The notes under the pieces were generated by a model. The model worked only from the letters and a program-made list of their open reading frames with translations, was not told the DNA's origin and made no database searches. Position numbers and translations under genes: made by a program. Shown here one piece after another: positions 1 through 5,539 of a DNA stretch of 5,539 nucleotides. The stretch's first letter is position 1. Each line of letters starts with the position of its first letter. This stretch comes from an uncultured Desulfobulbaceae bacterium (GTDB lineage: Bacteria; Desulfobacterota; Desulfobulbia; Desulfobulbales; BM004), in NCBI GenBank assembly GCA_947258675.1, contig CAMYJP010000120.1, forward strand, positions 1-5,539, written 5' to 3'.

Positions 1-6
1 AATCAT
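1..6 (-). CDS. Start of a downstream minus-strand gene, possibly yajC (partial, 2 codons)
   Basis: Read on the minus strand, an ATG at 6-4 followed by ATT (Met-Ile) is preceded by a strong GGAGG Shine-Dalgarno (14-18, plus-strand cctcc) with a 7-base spacer, so a gene very likely starts here and continues out of the window. It lies 114 bases after the tgt stop in the same direction. In many bacteria tgt is followed by yajC, secD and secF, the accessory subunits of the Sec translocase, so yajC is the natural guess, but it rests on gene order alone because only two codons are visible. The gap 7-120 is very AT-rich and shows no convincing hairpin-plus-T-run terminator. That leaves read-through from tgt or a separate promoter both possible. 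Confidence 0.45.
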
Positions 7-120
7 AAAATAACCTCCGAGATGATAAAATTAATTTTCAAAAAATTTCTAATATAATAACCGGAAAACTGCCCAATTTATTTAGTTAAAACACATAATG
101 ATATATTATAATTTAGATTA

Positions 121-1961
<1,841 letters not shown>

Positions 1962-1967
1962 AAACTT

Positions 1968-1972
1968 CTCCT
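1968..1972 (-). promoter_or_regulatory. Ribosome binding site that fixes the rph start
   Basis: Minus-strand AGGAG (plus-strand ctcct) lies six bases before the ATG at 1961. This supports 1961 over the later in-frame ATG at 1940 and over the longer frame reaching back to 2120. Confidence 0.8.
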
Positions 1973-1993
1973 GTCTTCCGATAATCAGTAAAA

Positions 1994-2024
1994 ATTGTAT
2001 GTGATCCGGAGAATAAAGGGTCAA
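1994..2024 (-). promoter_or_regulatory. Candidate sigma-70-type promoter for rph-tgt
   Basis: Read on the minus strand, a -35-like TTGACC (2024-2019) and a -10-like TACAAT (1999-1994) are separated by 19 bases. Transcription would start near 1987 and give a short leader of about 26 bases containing the rph Shine-Dalgarno. Both hexamers are good matches, but the spacer is two bases longer than ideal. It is a prediction only. Confidence 0.45.
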
Positions 2025-2109
2025 TGGGAAAAATGCCAGAAGAATGAATCTTTTTCGAAATATTGGCATAGGACTGTCGATTAAGCTCAATTTATTTAAT
2101 ATCAATAAG

Positions 2110-2161
2110 TGAGACCCCACCCGCAGTGCGGGTGGACTCAGGAAGCCCCCTAAAAGGGGGC
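2110..2161. repeat. Pair of perfect GC-rich hairpins
   Basis: Two strong adjacent dyads stand out from AT-rich surroundings. The first is an 8-bp stem, 2117-2124 (CCACCCGC) with 2128-2135, loop AGT, and can be extended by TGAG/CTCA at its base (2110-2113 with 2137-2140). The second is a 7-bp stem, 2145-2151 (GCCCCCT) with 2155-2161, loop AAA. Neither is followed by a T-run on either strand, and no gene ends here, so they do not look like ordinary intrinsic terminators. They are better read as REP-like or boundary hairpins of the repeat-rich intergenic block to their right. Confidence 0.6.
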
Positions 2162-2212
2162 GCTAGAATATCTAAAATTTTTCGGTTTTTCCCATTGGCA
2201 CGCAGCCGAGCA

Positions 2213-2450
2213 CCAAAGAGGCTGCCGAAAATGGAGTTTGAACTGTCTGAGCACCCCTATGGGGCATAAACTCCGCGAGTTTTCAAACTCACGGGAGATT
2301 CGAGGAGCGCAGGGAAGTCCAAAGGACCAAGTGACACGGGTGCCCTTTCTTTTGGTTCGTTTTCTTTGGGCAAGCAAAGAAAATGAAAATAAAACTTTTC
2401 GCCGGGCCGGCAGAACCTATCCGGGTCCATCACCAGAGGTGGTGGGTTTC
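2213..2450. repeat. Dyad-rich intergenic repeat element (non-coding)
   Basis: This stretch resembles a repeat family found between genes in many proteobacteria, recognisable by a core that reads cctttcttttggttcgtt followed by a TTTCTTTG/CAAAGAAA dyad. Internal structure is clear: GAGTTTGAA (2234-2242) with TTCAAACTC (2282-2290); a CCCC-TAT-GGGG hairpin (2254-2264) inside that pair; GTCC-AAA-GGAC (2317-2327); a perfect 9-bp dyad TTTTCTTTG/CAAAGAAAA (2360-2368 with 2375-2383, loop GGCAAG); GCCGG-G-CCGGC (2401-2411); and CCATCACC/GGTGGTGG (2427-2434 with 2438-2445, one G-T wobble). Short frames cross it on both strands, but they lack family likeness and are better explained by the repeat. The family link is from memory and would need a genome search; the dyads are directly visible. 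Outer limits are approximate. Confidence 0.6.
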
Positions 2451-2490
2451 GTCAAAACTAAGGAAAAAATAAACTTACTTTTAGAAGTCG

Positions 2491-2506
2491 CACAACATTG
2501 GTTGTG
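2491..2506. promoter_or_regulatory. Perfect 16-base palindrome, candidate activator (enhancer) site
   Basis: CACAAC-ATTG-GTTGTG is a perfect inverted repeat with a 4-base centre. It is centred about 105 bases upstream of the start predicted from the sigma-54 promoter at 2577-2593, within the distance at which sigma-54 activators (bacterial enhancer-binding proteins) usually bind. No T-run follows, so it is not an intrinsic terminator. I cannot name the protein that would bind it. Confidence 0.4.
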
Positions 2507-2539
2507 AGTTTGCAGCAACCGGGAATATGTCCTTTCAAA

Positions 2540-2561
2540 AACCTATTTGTTTCAGTAGGTT
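2540..2561. promoter_or_regulatory. Imperfect second inverted repeat upstream of the sigma-54 promoter
   Basis: AACCTA (2540-2545) and TAGGTT (2556-2561) are 6-base inverted arms around a 10-base centre, ending 15 bases before the sigma-54 promoter. It could be a further protein-binding site, for example for an activator or for a factor that bends the DNA, but arms this short arise easily by chance. Confidence 0.2.
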
Positions 2562-2576
2562 AGAGGAAGTCTTTGT

Positions 2577-2593
2577 TTGGCACATACCTTGCT
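2577..2593 (+). promoter_or_regulatory. Sigma-54 (RpoN) promoter
   Basis: TTGGCACATACCTTGCT is a full match to the sigma-54 consensus (TGGCAC, 5 bases, TTGCW). It has the invariant GG (2579-2580) and GC (2591-2592) exactly ten bases apart. Transcription should begin near 2603-2604, about 77 bases before the riboswitch and 173 bases before the start codon at 2777. A sigma-54 promoter needs an ATP-driven enhancer-binding protein; the palindrome at 2491-2506 is a plausible site for one. Confidence 0.8.
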
Positions 2594-2616
2594 ATTTATT
2601 AGGTAATCATCTTTGT

Positions 2617-2634
2617 TAGATTGTAATAAATCTA
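2617..2634 (+). other. Small hairpin in the mRNA leader
   Basis: TAGATT (2617-2622) and AATCTA (2629-2634) can pair around a 6-base loop, just inside the transcript predicted from the sigma-54 promoter. The stem is short and AT-rich, and a role (for example protecting the 5' end) is only a possibility. Confidence 0.2.
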
Positions 2635-2680
2635 GCTTAGGCTTTCTTTAAAATGAGTAAATGTAAATTTAAAACATGGA

Positions 2681-2768
2681 CCCCATACGATAACGGCAAA
2701 CCCGGAGTAATCCGGGGACGCAAAGTCACGGATCCGAAATATCGGATAGCCGGACTACCGAAAAATGG
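2681..2768 (+). promoter_or_regulatory. Cyclic di-GMP-I (GEMM-I) riboswitch
   Basis: The conserved GEMM-I parts are present in order. GGCAAAC lies at 2695-2701. Next is a 6-bp stem, 2701-2706 with 2711-2716, capped by a GTAA (GNRA) tetraloop at 2707-2710. GACGCAAAG follows at 2717-2725, with A2722 matching the A47 that stacks between the ligand bases in the V. cholerae Vc2 aptamer. A second arm is built from GTC/GAC (2725-2727, 2753-2755), CGG/CCG (2729-2731, 2750-2752) and ATCCGA/TCGGAT (2732-2737, 2742-2747), and the CTACCG end is at 2755-2760. The base matching the specificity position G20 is G2695, which favours cyclic di-GMP; cGAMP-binding relatives have A there. A weak outer stem (CCAT 2683-2686 with ATGG 2765-2768) reaches the ribosome binding site. 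No terminator lies between aptamer and gene, so control is probably at translation start; whether the ligand turns it on or off cannot be told. Confidence 0.92.
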
Positions 2769-2770
2769 AG
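2767..2770 (+). promoter_or_regulatory. Ribosome binding site overlapping the riboswitch edge
   Basis: GGAG ends six bases before the ATG at 2777 and so fixes that start. An in-frame ATG also exists at 2765, but it has no Shine-Dalgarno and sits inside the outer riboswitch stem. Bases 2765-2768 can pair with CCAT at 2683-2686, which would hide half of the GGAG when the aptamer closes. Confidence 0.75.
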
Positions 2771-2776
2771 TTAATA

Positions 2777-5539
2777 ATGATATCAATAAGATCGCTGTTT
2801 ACGTTATGTTCCATCCTTATTTTATTTCTATTTACAGTTTCCAACGCAGCAGGGGTAGTTTTAAATGTTCAGAACAGCCAAGTAGATGCCAGACTGAACA
2901 ATTCCGTTTCTGTTGACATTACTGTTGACAATCCTGCAGAAATCACCGGTTCAGCATTCACTGTTACATATGATACGCAGGAATTGGATCTTATTTCTGT
3001 TGAAAGTAACTTTTTTACCTTTGAAAATCAGTTGTCAACCACAGACGGTGTATGCGTTAATTTTGGAGCAAATCACGCGTCTGGAGCTTCAGTTGAATAC
3101 AGAAGTAATTACATTGTATTCTATCAAACTGGTGGAGGAACAAATAGCTGCACATTGGATGCCAGGTTTCAGGAAACAACCCTGACTAATGGTATGATGT
3201 ATTATACAGACAGAACCTATACATTGACTAGTGTACCTTCCGATTATGTTGGCATGGAAATAATTAAAACTCCAAACAATGATTTGGGTCGCGCAGATCC
3301 CAATGGATATATAACGTTTGAAATATCTATGAACAGCACAGTCTATGTTGCCTATGACAGCAGAGCAACAACTCTCCCTGACTGGATGAGCGGTTTTACT
3401 TATACCGGTGACAACATCCTTACATCCTTGCCAACCCAACCATCGCTTAAAATTTACAGTAAAACTTATTCTTCAGGTACAAATCCCCTGATGGTCGGAC
3501 CGGAAACCTCTTCAGGAAAAATGATTACAGCAGCTCGTATTCAAGCAGGCCAACCATCAAGTAATGTGATGTTTACCCTTACTTTTGATGTGAGTAATGC
3601 GTCTGTCGGTACATATGCGATTGACTTAACTCAGTCTAATATTAGTAATACTAATGCTGGGTATAATGGTGGCGGCGAATTGATTCCAATGTTAACCGGT
3701 GCGTTGACTCCAGCCCCAGGCCAGGATTTAACTAATCCAGCGATTTTTCCTGAAATTCCTGTTTCACAGATGAATGCAGGGACAATTGCTGTGTCCAACA
3801 GTGTTGAGACGAGGATCGTCAATAAACCTTTAGAAACCCTTGTTTTAGATAGCGGATCAACATCGAAACTTTTTACAGTCGTTGGCGGTAGGAATGCTAT
3901 ATATACTTGGAATACAGTAGATAGCAATGGAGCTGTTATCGATGTGCAAAATGGAAGTTCTTATTCCTTTACAGCTCCTTCTGATGGAAATTTTTCTGGA
4001 ATCTACACAGTTACAGTAATTAATAATGAAGGTTTCACTGATAGTTTTGAAGTGAAGGTGCCTATCTCTATTTCACCTGACACATTATCTTTTACCGAAG
4101 TCAAACTGAATGGTACTGACAATTCCCAATCTTTTACGGTTTCAGGAACAGATGATACCAGAAGTAACTATATATGGGAAATTTTAACAGCCATGAATGC
4201 CACAGATCCAGTGAGTAATCCGAAGGAATTCGGAGCTTGGCAGAAAGTCAGCCCGATATACTATGACAATACTAATACAATGACTCCGGCAAACATTGGA
4301 AGCTGGCAGTCCTTCTATATTAGAGTGACGGTTGTAAATGACCCCGACCTCACCAGTGGAAATGGATTAAATAACAGAACAGTTGGACCTTTTACGATAA
4401 TTCCATTAAGCACTTTTTCAATAATACTTAACGACAATGACGGAGTACTAGATGGAACATTACTTAACGCAGGCGATATCACGGTGAGGGAGATAAGTAC
4501 CGACCAAACACAAAGTGTTACTAAAAGTAACGGAGAAGTGAACTTCCTTTTGCCGGATTCTGGCGGTACATTTCAATATGAAGTAAAGGATAACAGAATT
4601 TCTTCGGTATATAGAAATTTGACTTTTTCAACCGGGCACAAAGTCTCTTCAGTTACATTGCTGAAAAAAGGAATAGATGTTATCACCGGTATAGTTGAAG
4701 ATTATGATACTGCAGTCCCTGTAGCTGGGGCCGTGATTTATGCTTATCAGTTATCGGATATTTCTCTTCAGTACTTTGTCACTACCGATGCTAACGGGTT
4801 ATACTTTATTTCTTTACCGGAGGGCGCTCCATTGAGTGAGTGGGTCGTGGTCGCCCGTCATAATCAGTATGTTGCACATCGACAGGATGATATCAGCATT
4901 GGTACGGTTAATTTCACTGGGGCAGATGCATTAATGAAGGCAGATACGGTTATTAAGAATATTACAGCAACTGAAACTAACGGATCAGTTCGTATTGATA
5001 TTACAGCCAATCCAGCTATTTCAGATGTGAGAGAAGTAGATTTTGTTTTGGAAAATGGATCAGGATCAATTGACACACCATCAATAACCGATAATGTTGA
5101 TACCGATTCAACTTTCACTATTCTTTATGACGAAGTGGATAGCTTTACAGCAACAATTCAAGTGGATACCGATGAAGATCATGATCCAAACAGCGGCTTC
5201 TGGGCTAGCCAGTCATTCGACTATGTATCTGGTGGTGGGCTAGCAGCTTCAAGTTATGCTATAGTTGGCAGTAATGGTGGAGAGACATTTATAACGGCAA
5301 ATGCCCAGACAGCCGGGATAAAGATTCCGCCAGATGGGTTATCAGGAGATGCCTCTGTTATCATTGAGCAAGTAATACGGAATAAGAATGGAGTCGAGAC
5401 ATATGCTTATGATATAACGGCATATGACAACGACACAGGTATAGAATTCACAGATGGTGGGATTAATTACTTAGAGATTACCCTGCCCTTGGATCTCAGC
5501 GTGGTTAAACCAGGAGACCTGGAAAATGGAAAAATTGTT
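2777..5539 (+). CDS. Large secreted multidomain surface protein with split cohesin-like domain (C-terminus beyond window)
   Basis: The frame is open for 921 codons to the last base, with no stop. Residues 1-24 form a Sec signal peptide: Arg5, a hydrophobic core, and a likely cut after SNA or SNAA. Cys11 lies within the core and is not a lipobox. A cohesin-like beta-sandwich follows in two halves: 26-88 (GSAFTVTYDTQELDLISV, then FFTFENQ) and about 235-312 (NPLMVGP, GKMITAARIQ, VMFTLTFDVS). Between them is an insert of about 147 residues with YVGMEIIKTPN (157-167) and VYVAYDSRATTLPDWMSGF (189-207). Then come two Ig-like segments (about 352-432 and 434-543), a beta-sandwich with the Ca2+-loop-like NDNDGVLDG (552-560), a carboxypeptidase-regulatory-like domain (about 632-724; VPVAGAVIYAYQ, TTDANGLYFISLPEG), and further beta-rich segments with an Asp-rich stretch at 797-807. 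No catalytic motif is visible. An adhesin or matrix role under cyclic di-GMP control is inferred from domains and riboswitch. A C-terminal anchor or dockerin may lie beyond the window. Confidence 0.9.
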   Translation, partial: MISIRSLFTLCSILILFLFTVSNAAGVVLNVQNSQVDARLNNSVSVDITVDNPAEITGSAFTVTYDTQELDLISVESNFFTFENQLSTTDGVCVNFGANHASGASVEYRSNYIVFYQTGGGTNSCTLDARFQETTLTNGMMYYTDRTYTLTSVPSDYVGMEIIKTPNNDLGRADPNGYITFEISMNSTVYVAYDSRATTLPDWMSGFTYTGDNILTSLPTQPSLKIYSKTYSSGTNPLMVGPETSSGKMITAARIQAGQPSSNVMFTLTFDVSNASVGTYAIDLTQSNISNTNAGYNGGGELIPMLTGALTPAPGQDLTNPAIFPEIPVSQMNAGTIAVSNSVETRIVNKPLETLVLDSGSTSKLFTVVGGRNAIYTWNTVDSNGAVIDVQNGSSYSFTAPSDGNFSGIYTVTVINNEGFTDSFEVKVPISISPDTLSFTEVKLNGTDNSQSFTVSGTDDTRSNYIWEILTAMNATDPVSNPKEFGAWQKVSPIYYDNTNTMTPANIGSWQSFYIRVTVVNDPDLTSGNGLNNRTVGPFTIIPLSTFSIILNDNDGVLDGTLLNAGDITVREISTDQTQSVTKSNGEVNFLLPDSGGTFQYEVKDNRISSVYRNLTFSTGHKVSSVTLLKKGIDVITGIVEDYDTAVPVAGAVIYAYQLSDISLQYFVTTDANGLYFISLPEGAPLSEWVVVARHNQYVAHRQDDISIGTVNFTGADALMKADTVIKNITATETNGSVRIDITANPAISDVREVDFVLENGSGSIDTPSITDNVDTDSTFTILYDEVDSFTATIQVDTDEDHDPNSGFWASQSFDYVSGGGLAASSYAIVGSNGGETFITANAQTAGIKIPPDGLSGDASVIIEQVIRNKNGVETYAYDITAYDNDTGIEFTDGGINYLEITLPLDLSVVKPGDLENGKIV

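Noticed and set aside
27..38. AAAATTAATTTT palindrome downstream of tgt as a terminator or operator
   Set aside because: It is a simple AT palindrome in very AT-rich DNA and is easily expected by chance.
1962..2120. N-terminal extension of the rph frame up to 2120
   Set aside because: The added 53 residues are an unrelated hydrophobic stretch. The ATG at 1961 has an AGGAG site and gives the family's normal length, and the candidate promoter lies inside the extension.
2150..2377. 75-codon minus-strand frame
   Set aside because: It lies within the dyad-rich repeat, has an unusual composition and no recognisable fold; the DNA structure explains the conservation better than coding.
2238..2507. 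89-codon plus-strand frame
   Set aside because: It crosses the same repeat element, ends in the candidate enhancer palindrome and resembles no protein family I know.
2777..2812. Lipoprotein signal peptide based on Cys11
   Set aside because: The residues before Cys11 do not form a lipobox, and the hydrophobic core continues past it; an ordinary Sec signal peptide fits better.
2765..2814. Alternative pairing of ATGGA (2765-2769) with TCCAT (2810-2814) as the riboswitch off-state
   Set aside because: Only 5 base pairs across a loop of about 40 bases; too weak to support without folding calculations.
2653..2916. 87-codon plus-strand frame
   Set aside because: It runs through the riboswitch aptamer and into the signal peptide region of the large secreted protein in another frame.
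2913..3185. Frames inside the large gene on both strands (also 3089-3439, 3631-3927 and 4864-5118)
   Set aside because: All overlap the 921-codon plus-strand frame, which has clear domain motifs; these are its shadows.

Overview
The window looks like a piece of a bacterial chromosome, most likely from a Desulfobacterota (deltaproteobacterial) organism. The signs are the sequence style of Tgt and RNase PH, a GEMM-I riboswitch, a perfect sigma-54 promoter, and a secreted cohesin-like multidomain protein whose motifs I recall from Desulfobacterales and Geobacter-type genomes. This assignment is inference; no rRNA or other marker is present.

Left part (1-1961, minus strand): a housekeeping operon read leftwards. 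rph (RNase PH, start at 1961) runs into tgt (tRNA-guanine transglycosylase) through a 4-base ATGA overlap. After tgt comes a 114-base AT-rich gap, then the Shine-Dalgarno sequence and first two codons of another minus-strand gene at the window edge. By the common tgt-yajC-secD-secF order this may be yajC.

Middle part (1962-2776): about 815 bases without a protein gene. From left to right it holds a candidate promoter for rph-tgt, two GC-rich perfect hairpins, a dyad-rich intergenic repeat of a kind known from many proteobacteria, a 16-base perfect palindrome placed like an enhancer site, a perfect sigma-54 promoter, and a cyclic-di-GMP-I (GEMM-I) riboswitch whose 3' edge meets the ribosome binding site of the next gene.

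Right part (2777-5539, plus strand): one reading frame stays open for 921 codons and leaves the window without a stop. It encodes a secreted protein made of beta-sandwich domains: a signal peptide, a cohesin-like domain split by a foreign insert, Ig-like domains, a carboxypeptidase-regulatory-like domain and two Ca2+-loop-like motifs. Because it has no stop in the window, a simple ORF scan misses it.

Taken together, the right half suggests a surface or matrix protein under two controls: sigma-54 plus an activator for transcription, and cyclic di-GMP for expression of the message. The most unusual detail is that the insert in the cohesin-like domain seems to carry its motifs in circularly permuted order.
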